Shown: positions 7,680 through 17,081, counted from the first letter of the stretch. The stretch: 64,000 nt of DNA from Dissulfurispira thermophila (GCF_014701235.1 NZ_AP022873.1:620001-684000), one strand, 5' to 3'. The notes: generated from the sequence alone by a model not told the origin. Translations and numbers: made by a program.

Positions 7680-9320
7680 ATGCAGAACAAGAGATTCGAG
7701 AGACTGATTGACAGGAGGATTTTAACAGAATCGGAACTCAATGAAGCCATAGATAAATCAAGGATTTCAGGGGAGTATCCCGAAGAGGTATTGATAAAAG
7801 AGGGCATTCCAAAACACGAAATATTATTCTGTCTTTCTGAATATTATGGCTATCCTTTTGGTGAGTATGATGAGAGTGTTATTGCCTCTTATTTCCTTAC
7901 CATGCGGCTTGACATGGAGAAACTTAAGAATGCCCTCTGGTTTCCACTCTCTGTCAGACAGGATAAGGCTGAAGTAATAGCATACAATCCTTATAATCCA
8001 TCTGTTGTTGAAGACATAAAAAAGACACTGGGTATTAAAAATATCGACTTCATTGTTGCTTTGCCCTCTGACATTGTAAGGATTATAGAACATAACTTTG
8101 ATGTGAATCCAAATTTCCCCAAAATTGCGGCGAGAACACCGCTTGCAAAGGTAAGGACATTTCTTGCTGACCGCCGCTCTATGATGGCTTGTTATAGGAC
8201 CTCTCTTGCAAAGGGGAGAACAGGCCTTGCATTTATCCGCACCGGCATATCTTTTATAGCCATTTCTTTAGTGCTTTTAAGGATTTTCGGCATAGGCTAT
8301 CTGACCATTTTTGAAGCATTGCTTTTTATGGCTGGCATTGTGATGGCAATGGATGGTCTTATGTGGTATCTCCCTTCTCGCAGGACCGGCAAGAAATTGC
8401 TTGACTGCGCATCTACAGAGACCACATGGGGAAGCACGGTCCTTAAGGTTTCCAACCCCGGAGATAATCCGTATTTTACCCGCACTGACCCTGTGGAAGG
8501 AGCAGATAAGCTGCGCGCTGGTTGGAACAGCCTGTCGCCAGTAATGAGAAGGAGATTTCTTGCCAGTGATAGGACAGATATGGCTGAGGAAAGGACTGTC
8601 CTTGCATGCTACAGAACAGCCATGGCGCGGGCACGCACAGGGCTTGCTTTTACACGATCGGGAATTGCATTCATAGGACTTGGCATTGCATTGTTGAGAC
8701 AATTCCATGAAGGTCCTTGGACACTGCTGGATGCCGGACTCATATTGATTGGCGCTGCAATGGCCATGGAGGGCGTTCACTGGTATATGCCCGGTCGCCG
8801 TGCAGGCATAGAGGGTTTTGAATCGGTTCAAAGGGCAGAGGGAAACAAGAGCATCTGGGATTTTATCTTCCCGCCCTCCCTTAAACAGATAAATGCAGAA
8901 TATGTATATGCTCCTCCTGTCAGGGCATCTCACGCTCCTGGCATATGGGCAACCACGGGACTTGCCCTTGAGCGGACAGTGCTTGCAGACAGAAGGAATG
9001 TGATGGCAAGGCTCCGTACCGTAATGGCAAGGTCTAGGACAGGAATGGCATTCATAAGAACAGGCATGGCCATATCTGCTGCTGGAATAGGGCTTCTGGT
9101 TTATTTCGGGGCAGGGAATAAGGCATGGGCAATATTTGATATTTTGATGATAGTATTCGGCTTGATGTTTATTATCGACGGCCTTTACTGGAATATCCTT
9201 GCTGAAAAGGTAAAGAGGCAATTTCCATACTGTTTTGGGGAGATGGAGATTGTTGTGCCTGATTACGGGAAGCCTGCCCGTTGTTGGAGAAAGGTGATAT
9301 TCAGTCATGATGAACTTTGA
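7680..9320 (+). CDS. GspE/MshE N-terminal domain fused to three DUF202 membrane modules
   Basis: A 546-residue protein. Residues 1-145 resemble the N-terminal domain of type II secretion/MshE ATPases (ILTESELNEAI, then EVLIKEGI, then a strand-rich half), but no ATPase domain follows. Three DUF202-type modules then occupy about 151-239, 289-377 and 426-506. Each begins with a helix built on a seven-residue pattern, L-A-x-x-R-T-x repeated four to five times, and runs into two or three membrane helices ending near DGLxWY. DUF202 occurs in YidH and in the VTC1 membrane unit of polyphosphate polymerase. Three copies plus this N-terminal domain is an arrangement I do not recognise. The gene overlaps the next, related gene by 14 bp. 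Role unknown; an anion or lipid-associated membrane assembly is speculation. Confidence 0.72.
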   Translation: MQNKRFERLIDRRILTESELNEAIDKSRISGEYPEEVLIKEGIPKHEILFCLSEYYGYPFGEYDESVIASYFLTMRLDMEKLKNALWFPLSVRQDKAEVIAYNPYNPSVVEDIKKTLGIKNIDFIVALPSDIVRIIEHNFDVNPNFPKIAARTPLAKVRTFLADRRSMMACYRTSLAKGRTGLAFIRTGISFIAISLVLLRIFGIGYLTIFEALLFMAGIVMAMDGLMWYLPSRRTGKKLLDCASTETTWGSTVLKVSNPGDNPYFTRTDPVEGADKLRAGWNSLSPVMRRRFLASDRTDMAEERTVLACYRTAMARARTGLAFTRSGIAFIGLGIALLRQFHEGPWTLLDAGLILIGAAMAMEGVHWYMPGRRAGIEGFESVQRAEGNKSIWDFIFPPSLKQINAEYVYAPPVRASHAPGIWATTGLALERTVLADRRNVMARLRTVMARSRTGMAFIRTGMAISAAGIGLLVYFGAGNKAWAIFDILMIVFGLMFIIDGLYWNILAEKVKRQFPYCFGEMEIVVPDYGKPARCWRKVIFSHDEL

Positions 9321-10512
9321 TACGACAACAGAAAGATTCCTTGTATTGCTGAATTGGGGAGTTTTAACTGAACTGCAACTTCGTGCAGCAGAGACTACTG
9401 CTATTGCAAGAGGCATTGAAATCGAGAAGGTGCTTATAAGAGAATTTGGAGTGCCCAAGCGCATTTTGCTTCAGGCCCTTTCGGATTATTACAACTGCCC
9501 CTTTGTGGAATACGACGAGAAAATGCCCATCCCGCCAGAACTGCTCTCGGGTCTTGACAGTGAAAGACTTTCCATGAGTCAATGGTTCCCAATTATCAGA
9601 GATGGGGACATCGTTGTTATAGCTGCAAGTAATCCTGAAGACCCTATGATTCACGATGAAGTCAAAAAATATATCAGGGCAGATAAATATGAATTCTGGA
9701 TAGCACTGTCTGAGGATATTCAATGGTTTATACAGGACTTTTTACATGCAAAGCCCGGATATCTGATAGGAACAGAAAGGACAGGCCTAGCATTCTGGCG
9801 CAACACAATGGCTCACTGGAGAACAAGACTTGCCTGTTACAGAAATGACCTTGCAAATGCAAGAACAGACCTTGCGGTCCTAAGGTGGGGGCTTGGATTT
9901 ATTGCTATATCTGATACACTAATGCGCACGCAAAAATTTGGCTCTAAGTTCTATTTATACTGGCTTATGATGGCTACAGGTTTTGTCCTTGGTGTTCGTG
10001 GATTATCAGGCTATCTGAGGATAAGGAAATCGAGGATGTCCCCTCCACAGCATCAGACCCTTGTGGAGGTTACATCTGCGACGCTTAATTTTTTAGAACA
10101 TTATCATTTTATTGAAAATACAGGAGTGGAAGTGCCCACGAAAAAAACCATGCTTGCCCGTCTCGGCGATTTTCTTGCCAACCACTGCACTATACTTTAT
10201 CCCTCACCTTCCAGCAGGGAACGCACACATCTTGCCAGAGAAAGGAATGTGCTTGCAGCACAACGGACAGTGGCAGCATGCTACCGCACCATATATGCAC
10301 GGGCAAGGACAGGCCTTGCATTTATAAGAACAGGTATTTCCTTTTCCAGTATTGGTCTGGGACTTATACACTATTTCAGTTTCAGTCTGTTGACACTGTT
10401 TGATTCTTTGCTCATCGTCTCCGGTATGCTGATGATCATTGACGGCATATTGTGGTATATGCCTGTGAGAAAGGAACAGTCGGAAATCCCAAGGTGTCCT
10501 GTGACTGAATAG
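9307..10512 (+). CDS. GspE/MshE N-terminal domain fused to two DUF202 membrane modules
   Basis: A 401-residue paralogue of the preceding protein. The N-terminal 150 residues have the same plan (VLTELQLRAAE, VLIREFGVPKRILLQALSDYYNCPFVEYDE). DUF202-type modules lie at about 154-243 and 302-391. The Arg-rich heptads are again clear: RTGLAFWRNTMAHWRTRLAC in the first and the RERTHLARERNVLAAQRT stretch in the second. The start is one of two adjacent ATGs (9307 or 9310) inside the end of the upstream gene, indicating translational coupling. It is followed 6 bp later by a histidine kinase. The pair could form a hetero-oligomeric membrane complex whose cytoplasmic domains sense a nucleotide; related MshE N-terminal domains bind cyclic di-GMP, but the full binding motifs are not evident here. 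Confidence 0.72.
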   Translation: MMNFDTTTERFLVLLNWGVLTELQLRAAETTAIARGIEIEKVLIREFGVPKRILLQALSDYYNCPFVEYDEKMPIPPELLSGLDSERLSMSQWFPIIRDGDIVVIAASNPEDPMIHDEVKKYIRADKYEFWIALSEDIQWFIQDFLHAKPGYLIGTERTGLAFWRNTMAHWRTRLACYRNDLANARTDLAVLRWGLGFIAISDTLMRTQKFGSKFYLYWLMMATGFVLGVRGLSGYLRIRKSRMSPPQHQTLVEVTSATLNFLEHYHFIENTGVEVPTKKTMLARLGDFLANHCTILYPSPSSRERTHLARERNVLAAQRTVAACYRTIYARARTGLAFIRTGISFSSIGLGLIHYFSFSLLTLFDSLLIVSGMLMIIDGILWYMPVRKEQSEIPRCPVTE

Positions 10513-10518
10513 ACTGCC

Positions 10519-11919
10519 ATGAAAATAGAACATAAAATCATACTTTCCAATATATTTAATGTTGCCTTGATTGTGTTGATAGGACTCTTTGCCTTCCAGA
10601 ATCTGAACATCATGCTCACGAAGCTCAGGTTTATGGAAATAGCGGATGACCTGAATGCATCGTTTTTGGAGATGAGGCTTTCTGAAAAGAATTTTTTTCT
10701 TTACAGGGACGAAACTGCTCTTTCAGATATAAGGGAAAAGATAGACAGGACCATGGAATCCATAGGATCTGTGAAAAATGATGTAGTTCGTGCTGTTGGA
10801 GAAAAAAATTTTGAGATGCTAAATCTGCATTTAAAAAACTACTCCAGAGTTGTTGAAGAGATGAGAAAGAGTGTAAACAGAAATTTGCAACTCGAAATAA
10901 AAATCAGGACAGAGGGCAAGAAATTAAAGGAGTTTTCTGAAAATATTACTCGTCTTGAAAGAACAGAAGTCAACGATATTATCGCAAATTCAAAAAAGGT
11001 GCTTTTCTACTCGTTTGGAGCTATATTTCTGTCAGCAGTGCTCGTCAGCCACTTTATCTCTCAGAAGATACTGAGGTCTTTAAGAGAGATAGAGAGCCTT
11101 GCTATATCAATATCTGAAGGAAATTTTAGGAAGATCGAGAATATAAAATCCAGAGATGAATTTGGTTCTGTTATTAACGCCATAAATTTCATGTCAGATG
11201 AACTCAGCCATCGTGAGGAGCAGATTGTTCAATCGAAAAAACTTGCATCCATAGGCATTCTTACTGCTGGTGTAGCACATGAATTGACAAATCCGCTTAA
11301 CAACATATCAATGATTGCTCAGACATATACTGAACTCTACGATAAACTAAGTAATGAAGATAGGATCGATTTTATGAACAGGGTGGAGAAAGAGGCTGAT
11401 AGGATAAAAGAAATTGTCAGAAATCTACTTGATTTCTCCAAACCAAAGGAAGCAAATCTCAATGAGGCTGACATCAACGATGTCATAAAAAAGACACTCA
11501 GGCTGGTGCAGAATATGCTTGATATATCAAATATCGAAACAAAATTAAATCTCAAAGAATGGCTCCCTCATGTACTTATCGATGAACATCAGATAGTGCA
11601 GGTGCTTGTGAATCTTATTACAAATGCTGTCCATGCAATGACAGGAGGAGGCCTTCTTTTTATTAGATCAAAAGAAGGGAGCAACAATGGCTTTGTAGAA
11701 ATAACAGTAGCGGACACAGGAAAGGGCATACCACCTGAGTTTCTGCCTCATATATTCGACCCATTTTTCAGTACAAAGGGAGACAAAGGTACAGGGCTTG
11801 GTTTATCTGTTAGCTATGGAATAATCAAAAACCATAAAGGCAATATAAGGGTTGAAAGCAAGGTGGGGGTAGGAACGACTTTTACTATAGAATTGCCAAT
11901 TGCACATAAGGGGGACTGA
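10519..11919 (+). CDS. Membrane sensor histidine kinase
   Basis: A 466-residue kinase with a membrane helix at about 8-27, a helical periplasmic region of about 135 residues (SFLEMRLSEKNFFLYRDE near 50-65) and a second membrane helix about 167-187. A HAMP domain follows. HisKA has the phosphorylated His254 (VAHELTNPLNNI). The HATPase shows NLITNAVHAM, DTGKGIP and GTGLGLSV. The sensor resembles that of the kinase at 847. The start lies 6 bp after the DUF202 gene and the receiver gene at 12004 follows, so the kinase probably signals to that receiver. The stimulus is unknown; the link to the DUF202 proteins is by position only. Confidence 0.92.
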   Translation: MKIEHKIILSNIFNVALIVLIGLFAFQNLNIMLTKLRFMEIADDLNASFLEMRLSEKNFFLYRDETALSDIREKIDRTMESIGSVKNDVVRAVGEKNFEMLNLHLKNYSRVVEEMRKSVNRNLQLEIKIRTEGKKLKEFSENITRLERTEVNDIIANSKKVLFYSFGAIFLSAVLVSHFISQKILRSLREIESLAISISEGNFRKIENIKSRDEFGSVINAINFMSDELSHREEQIVQSKKLASIGILTAGVAHELTNPLNNISMIAQTYTELYDKLSNEDRIDFMNRVEKEADRIKEIVRNLLDFSKPKEANLNEADINDVIKKTLRLVQNMLDISNIETKLNLKEWLPHVLIDEHQIVQVLVNLITNAVHAMTGGGLLFIRSKEGSNNGFVEITVADTGKGIPPEFLPHIFDPFFSTKGDKGTGLGLSVSYGIIKNHKGNIRVESKVGVGTTFTIELPIAHKGD

Positions 11920-12003
11920 ATCCACCTTGCGAAATCGACCTATAGATTTTTAAGATTGCCTTGCAATCTAACAAAAGAGAAGACTTATGGAGGACAATTG
12001 AAT

Positions 12004-12423
12004 ATGGATAAAGAGATCTCAAAAGAAGGGGTTCAAGTGGGAGAAGAAATCTCTTCCGCGCCCAAATGCAGAATTATGGTTATTGATGACGAAAAGATTG
12101 TTGGAGACATGGCAAAGATGTCTCTTGAACATGATGGTTATATTGTAGAGACATTTTTGAATGCAGAGCCAGCACTATCAAGGTTAAAGGAAGAAAAATT
12201 CGATGTGGTTGTTACTGACTACAAGATGAAGGGAATAGACGGTATGGAGGTGCTGAGGGCTGTGAAGAAACTGTATCCTGAAACAAAGGTAATTATGATT
12301 ACTGCCTTTGCAAATCTTGATACTGCTATTGAGGCATTAAGAGGAGATGTGCATGACTTTTTCCCGAAGCCTGTGAAGATAAAGGAATTGAAGGCATCTA
12401 TTCAACGCGCACTAAGCAAATAA
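12004..12423 (+). CDS. Single-domain response regulator
   Basis: A 139-residue protein that is essentially one CheY-like receiver domain after a 20-residue acidic tail. Key residues: VIDDE for Mg binding, Asp72 as phospho-acceptor (VVTDYKMKGIDG), the conserved Thr/Ala switch region MITAFA, and FPKPVK for the conserved lysine. No output domain follows, so it must act by protein contact or as a phosphate shuttle. The frame is open from 11956, but ATG 12004 with GGAGGACAA before it is the better start. It sits between a kinase and a PEP-synthase-like gene. Confidence 0.9.
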   Translation: MDKEISKEGVQVGEEISSAPKCRIMVIDDEKIVGDMAKMSLEHDGYIVETFLNAEPALSRLKEEKFDVVVTDYKMKGIDGMEVLRAVKKLYPETKVIMITAFANLDTAIEALRGDVHDFFPKPVKIKELKASIQRALSK

Positions 12424-12435
12424 TAATGATGCCAT

Positions 12436-12507
12436 TGTCATTGCGAGGCACAAAGTGCAGAAGCAATCTCATGACAATGGGATTGATTCGCTTTGCTTGC
12501 AATGACA
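12436..12507. repeat. Dispersed palindromic intergenic repeat
   Basis: A 72-bp element begins TGTCATTGCGAGG and ends CTTGCAATGACA, so its outer 9 bases are perfect inverted repeats. The interior has further complementary pieces. This is the common 'GTCATTGCGAGG' type of dispersed palindromic element found in many bacterial genomes. A diverged relative occurs at 18393-18505. Confidence 0.7.
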
Positions 12508-12523
12508 GAAAAAGAGCGTTTTC

Positions 12524-15193
12524 ATGAAAAATCTTGTTAAACATTTAAAATCTATTTTCAGTTTTTATAACAAAGGCACATCAGAATTAATGTCTTTCAG
12601 GCTTATTTTTACCCGATTCAGACAGGTGCTTGATTCACATAACAGGGCAGTTGAGATTATTGCAGATATGGGTGACAAGCTTGGAGGAGATTACCTATTT
12701 GACATTAACTACATAAAAAAGGCTTATTCTGAATTGTCCGATGCTATGTATAATTCCCTTGAAGACTTTGATATTCTTACTAAAAATAAGTATCTAAAGC
12801 TTCACGATGTATTTGATAATATTGATGCCTTGATTAAAAGAACAATATATGATATCCCTTCTGCATGCAACGAGTTGATTTTGTTGTGTGAAGATATTAT
12901 GTGGGAAAGATATAGCGAGGTGGGGGGTAAAAGTGCAAATCTTGCAGAGATAAAAAATTATCTAAAAATCAATGTGCCAGATGGATTTGCAATAACAACC
13001 CGTGCTTTTGATGAATTTATAAAACACAATGGACTCAATGAGAAGATTGAATCTCTTGTTGAAGGAGTTGTTAAGGAATCTGCACTTAATGAATTGCAAG
13101 ATCTGGTTATCAACGCAGAGATACCTCCTGAACTAAATGATGCTATAGACAGCGCCATCAAGAGATTTGAAAAAGGATTTCGCAAAGACAACAATGTCCC
13201 CCTTGCATGTTCAGTAAGGAGCAGTGCTGTGGAAGAGGATGGGGAGTTTTCCTTTGCAGGTCAATTTGAAACTATAATGAATGTACCTTTAGAATGTGGG
13301 TCAGTGGAAGATGCGTACAAAAGAGTCATTGCCAGTCTATTTTCACCAAATGCCGTGTTATATCAACAGACCATTGGATATGATATAAGAAAGGCAAAGA
13401 TGGCAGTGTGCTGCATGCTCATGGTGGATGCAGCAACAAGTGGCGTCATATATTCTGCAAATCCAAATGGAGACGACAGCACAATGATAATAAACTCCTC
13501 ATGGGGACTCGGAAAATCTATTGTAGATGGTGAGGTTGATGCTGACCTTTATTTAGTCAGTAAAGGTGCGAATCCTGTAATTCTTAATACAAGAGTTGGT
13601 GAAAAAAACTATATGTTAACGAGACAGAATAACTATAAAATAAGCATGGTTAAACTCCCTGATGATATGGTCAAGAGGAGTTCTCTAACTGAACAGCAGG
13701 CAATTGAACTCTCAAGGCACGCTATGCTAATTGAGAAACATTTCAGAAAACCACAGGATATTGAATGGGCAATTGATAAGGATGGGAGAGTATTCATACT
13801 TCAGACAAGGCCATTAAGAGTGCAGGAGACACAAGCTGTCATCAGGATGAGTGAAGCTGCAAGGCAATCTTCGAAATCAACAGAGATTCCTATTCCTGAG
13901 TTTGCTGAGAGCGATACGACGAGATTTCTTGCTAACACCAGGAATGACTTGAGACAAAAGGCTCGAAGTGACAATATATTGATGAAAGACAAAGGTATTG
14001 TTGTTCAGCATGGCATTGGTGCGGGTAGAGTTTTTATCATGAAAAATATGGATGATATCGATAATTTCCCTAAAGGTGCTGTTCTTGTAGCAAGGAATGA
14101 CTCATCTAATTTTATAAGAATTATGCCATATGCATCAGCAATTATCACAGATGTAGGAGTGCCCACGAGCCATATGGCATCTCTCTGCAGGGAATTTAGG
14201 GTTCCAGCGATTGTCAACACAGGTAATGCAACGCAGATTCTCAGACACGGTCAGGAGGTTACAATTAATGCAAACGATGACAGTGCAATCATTTACAATG
14301 GGATTGATGATGAACTATTGGAGCATGCTGACACGAGTTTTATGAAGATGGAGAATGTGTATGAATTCAGGAAAAAGAGATACTTATTGAGATATATTTC
14401 ACCTCTTAATCTTATTGATCCATTACTGGATAATTTTACACCTGAAGGATGTAAAACTATTCATGATATATTAAGATTTATTCATGAGAAGTCTGTTATG
14501 GAACTTGTTGAGACAGCGATGGTTGGATTGAAAGGACAGGGTATGGTAAAACTTGACTTGCCTATACCCACTGGCATTGTGGTAGTTGATATTGGTGGTG
14601 GGCTTAATATTACTGAAGACAGAGTTGGAAAATACAAGGATAGAGTAACCTTTGAGCAGGTTGCTTCGATACCGCTCAGAGCAGTTCTTAAAGGGATGAT
14701 GCACACGGGTGTATGGCATGCCGATGCAGTTTCTTTAGGAGTAAGGGATTTTCTTTCGAGTATGATGAAGATGTCCGATATAACTTCAAACAGTATGGAG
14801 TATGTTGGATATAATGTGGCTGTAATATCAGGGGAATATCTGAATCTGAGCTTGAGGTTTGGATACCATTTTAATATGATAGATTGTTATTGTAGCGAAA
14901 ACACAAGGAATAATCACATATATTTTCGTTTTATAGGCGGTGCAACAGATATTGTGAAACGATCAAGAAGGATACAACTCATTGCAGTAATTTTGAAGAA
15001 ATATAATTTTAATATAAACATAAAGGGGGATATCATCATTGCAAGGCTTGCCAATATAAGGCAGGATGAGATGGACAATATCCTTGACCAGCTTGGCAGA
15101 TTGATTGCATATACAAGACAGCTCGATGCAGTGCTTAATGATGATGGCGCTGTTGAACGGTATGCAAGGCAATTCATGGAAGAAAAATACTGA
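12524..15193 (+). CDS. PEP synthase/PPDK-like phosphotransfer protein with atypical C-terminus
   Basis: An 889-residue protein. Residues about 1-118 are helical and unassigned. Residues about 120-435 form the ATP-grasp pyruvate/PPDK nucleotide domain (GGKSANLAEI, VRSSAVEED, FAGQFET, QDIEWAID, FILQTRPL). Residues about 490-600 form the swivelling phosphohistidine domain with the probable phospho-acceptor His550 (VPTSHMASLCREFRVPAIV). The usual PEP/pyruvate-binding TIM barrel is absent. Instead there is a roughly 270-residue C-terminal domain (NFTPEGCKTIHDILRFIHE and onward) seen in a family loosely annotated as PEP/pyruvate-binding proteins in anaerobes. ATP-dependent phosphorylation of His550 is likely; the final acceptor is not evident. 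It sits between a receiver gene and a DegP-type protease gene. Confidence 0.8.
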   Translation: MKNLVKHLKSIFSFYNKGTSELMSFRLIFTRFRQVLDSHNRAVEIIADMGDKLGGDYLFDINYIKKAYSELSDAMYNSLEDFDILTKNKYLKLHDVFDNIDALIKRTIYDIPSACNELILLCEDIMWERYSEVGGKSANLAEIKNYLKINVPDGFAITTRAFDEFIKHNGLNEKIESLVEGVVKESALNELQDLVINAEIPPELNDAIDSAIKRFEKGFRKDNNVPLACSVRSSAVEEDGEFSFAGQFETIMNVPLECGSVEDAYKRVIASLFSPNAVLYQQTIGYDIRKAKMAVCCMLMVDAATSGVIYSANPNGDDSTMIINSSWGLGKSIVDGEVDADLYLVSKGANPVILNTRVGEKNYMLTRQNNYKISMVKLPDDMVKRSSLTEQQAIELSRHAMLIEKHFRKPQDIEWAIDKDGRVFILQTRPLRVQETQAVIRMSEAARQSSKSTEIPIPEFAESDTTRFLANTRNDLRQKARSDNILMKDKGIVVQHGIGAGRVFIMKNMDDIDNFPKGAVLVARNDSSNFIRIMPYASAIITDVGVPTSHMASLCREFRVPAIVNTGNATQILRHGQEVTINANDDSAIIYNGIDDELLEHADTSFMKMENVYEFRKKRYLLRYISPLNLIDPLLDNFTPEGCKTIHDILRFIHEKSVMELVETAMVGLKGQGMVKLDLPIPTGIVVVDIGGGLNITEDRVGKYKDRVTFEQVASIPLRAVLKGMMHTGVWHADAVSLGVRDFLSSMMKMSDITSNSMEYVGYNVAVISGEYLNLSLRFGYHFNMIDCYCSENTRNNHIYFRFIGGATDIVKRSRRIQLIAVILKKYNFNINIKGDIIIARLANIRQDEMDNILDQLGRLIAYTRQLDAVLNDDGAVERYARQFMEEKY

Positions 15194-15208
15194 TAAAGGA
15201 GGAATGTC

Positions 15209-16633
15209 ATGAGAAAGAATCTTGCAACATTTGTAATGGTTGCCGTGTTAGCAGTTATTGTGGGAATCTTCATTGGCTCACAAGCAGGTTGTGAAAATAA
15301 GAGCAAATCAGAGCTTATTGGTTTTCCTCAATCATTTGCTGACCTTGCAGAAAAGACTAAGCCCGCCGTGGTAAACATTAGTACAGAAAAGACTATTAGA
15401 ATTCCGGGCAGCCCTTTCAGACATTTTTTTGGCCCTGATGAGCCGTTTGGAGATTTCTTTAGAAGGTTTTTTGATGAAGATATACCTGATAGGGAATTGA
15501 AGCAGCAGAGTCTTGGCTCAGGGTTTATTATTGATAAGGATGGTTATATCATTACTAATAATCATGTTGTGGAGGGAGCCGATGAGATAAAGGTTAAATT
15601 GGCAGATGGTAGGGAATTCAAGGCAAAGGTTATAGGCCGTGATCCAAAGACAGACCTTGCACTTATAAAGATTACAACAGTGTTCAAAAATCTTCCTGTG
15701 TTGCCTCTTGGTGATTCGGATAAGGTCAGGGTTGGAGATTGGGTGCTTGCCATTGGCAATCCATTTGGACTTGAGCATACTGTGACACAAGGGATAATCA
15801 GCGCAACAGGCAGGGTGATAGGCTCTGGACCTTATGACAATTTTCTCCAGACAGATGCACCTATTAATCCTGGCAACAGCGGAGGCCCTTTGATTAATTT
15901 AAAGGGAGAGGTTATAGGTATAAATACAGCTATAATCGCAAGCGGGCAGGGCATTGGTTTTGCTATACCCAGTAACATGGCAAAATCTGTTGTCTCACAG
16001 CTTAAGGAAAAGGGTAAGGTGGTCAGGGGTTGGATTGGTGTCTCTGTTCAGACAGTAACTCCTGATATTGCTCAGTCTTTTGGATTGAAAGAGTCAAAGG
16101 GTGCGCTTGTTGGAGATGTTGTAAGTGGAAGCCCAGCTGAGAAAGCCGGGATAGAGAGGGGAGATGTAATTATTGCATTTAATGGGAAAGATATTAAACA
16201 GATGTCGGACCTTCCGAGACTGGTTGCTGAGGTTCCAGTTGGTAAAACTGTAGATATAAGAGTGATAAGAGATGGTAAAGAAATTGACTTGAAGATTACA
16301 GTGGCGGAATTAACAGAAGAAAAATTAATGGCTCAGATGCCTGTATCCGATGAGTCGCTCGGGATGAGGGTTGATGATATAACGGCTAAATGGGCTCGTC
16401 AATTCAGGATAAAAGATAAAAGTGGGGTTCTTGTAATAGATGTTTTGTCAGGAAGTCTTGCTGATATGAGCGGTATTCGGCCGGGAGATGTTATTAAAGA
16501 GATTAATCGCAAGCCTGTCAGGAATCTAAATGATTATGAGGTTGCAATGAAAAGGGTGACCAAAGGCGGTTCTGTGCTTTTGTTGATAAAAAGAGGTGGA
16601 CAGACTTTTTATGCATCAATTAAGATACCGTAA
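15209..16633 (+). CDS. degP: DegP/HtrA-family periplasmic serine protease
   Basis: A 474-residue Do-family protease. An N-terminal hydrophobic segment (8-26) precedes a Cys (QAGC) that is only a poor lipobox match, so either signal cleavage or anchoring is possible. The trypsin-like domain contains the triad His119 (ITNNHVVEGA), Asp149 (PKTDLALIKI) and Ser224 (INPGNSGGPL). Two PDZ domains follow at about 285-375 and 385-470. Its role is degradation or refolding of misfolded envelope proteins. AAAGGAGG precedes the ATG. It lies 15 bp after the PEP-synthase-like gene, and a hairpin follows the stop. Confidence 0.95.
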   Translation: MRKNLATFVMVAVLAVIVGIFIGSQAGCENKSKSELIGFPQSFADLAEKTKPAVVNISTEKTIRIPGSPFRHFFGPDEPFGDFFRRFFDEDIPDRELKQQSLGSGFIIDKDGYIITNNHVVEGADEIKVKLADGREFKAKVIGRDPKTDLALIKITTVFKNLPVLPLGDSDKVRVGDWVLAIGNPFGLEHTVTQGIISATGRVIGSGPYDNFLQTDAPINPGNSGGPLINLKGEVIGINTAIIASGQGIGFAIPSNMAKSVVSQLKEKGKVVRGWIGVSVQTVTPDIAQSFGLKESKGALVGDVVSGSPAEKAGIERGDVIIAFNGKDIKQMSDLPRLVAEVPVGKTVDIRVIRDGKEIDLKITVAELTEEKLMAQMPVSDESLGMRVDDITAKWARQFRIKDKSGVLVIDVLSGSLADMSGIRPGDVIKEINRKPVRNLNDYEVAMKRVTKGGSVLLLIKRGGQTFYASIKIP

Positions 16634-16635
16634 AG

Positions 16636-16660
16636 TTTAAAGGGACTTCGTCCCTTTAAA
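16636..16660 (+). terminator. Hairpin after the protease gene
   Basis: Perfect 11-bp inverted repeat (TTTAAAGGGAC / GTCCCTTTAAA) with a TTC loop starts 3 bp after the degP stop. No T tract follows, so it is a possible Rho-assisted or imperfect terminator. Confidence 0.5.
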
Positions 16661-16707
16661 ACCCTAAAACCCATAAAAAAGCCCTTAATATAAATGAGGA
16701 GGTAAAA

Positions 16708-17004
16708 ATGGAGGTAGGTTTTATTGGTCTTGGGCATCTTGGTATGACTATGGCAAAGAGACTTGTCTCTGATGGTCTTAACCTTATTGTTTGGAACAGG
16801 ACTGTCGAGAAGGCAAAGGCATTGAATTGTCATGTTGCAAAGAGTCCCGCGGAGTTAATCTCACAGACAGATATGGTATTTTTAAATCTCTTTGATAGTG
16901 ATGCCGTGAGTTATGTTATCAAAGGCAGGGCTGGTATTATTGAGGGAGATTGTAAAGGACTCTTCCTTCCCTATTGGCTAATTCCCAATCCCCAATTATG
17001 GTGA
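16708..17004 (+). pseudogene. Truncated NAD-binding dehydrogenase (6PGDH/3-hydroxyisobutyrate type)
   Basis: The first 84 residues match the Rossmann domain of beta-hydroxyacid dehydrogenases: GFIGLGHLGMTMAKRL gives the GxGxxG nucleotide loop, followed by VWNRT and KSPAEL. Homology stops after EGDCKG (near 16960), exactly where IDMTT and the substrate domain should begin; the last 14 residues look random. A normal family member has about 290 residues, so some 200 residues are missing. A good AATGAGGAGGT site precedes the ATG, so a short peptide may still be made. It is the first of several gene scraps between 16.7 and 17.5 kb. Confidence 0.8.
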
Positions 17005-17081
17005 TCCGACAGGATAGATGCATAGACTGTGAGCAGTGTATAGAGACGTGCATAGTGACGAATAATGTGCCAGAATATTGA
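16998..17081 (+). pseudogene. Remnant of a 4Fe-4S ferredoxin-like gene
   Basis: A 27-codon frame reads MVIRQDRCIDCEQCIETC and nine more residues, with one complete C-x2-C-x2-C-x3-C cluster motif. Real ferredoxin domains continue for at least another 30 residues, and here the frame stops inside a 43-bp repeat. It overlaps the end of the truncated dehydrogenase frame. It is best read as a fragment left by deletion. Confidence 0.6.

Noticed and set aside
8277-9464. Long 395-codon open frame on the minus strand across the DUF202 genes
   Set aside because: It is the mirror of a low-stop, repeat-rich coding region. The protein is Cys/His-rich with no domain, and the + strand frame has clear homology.
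16998-17081. Functional small ferredoxin
   Set aside because: Only one four-Cys motif with no downstream fold, and it ends inside a repeat; treated as a fragment.
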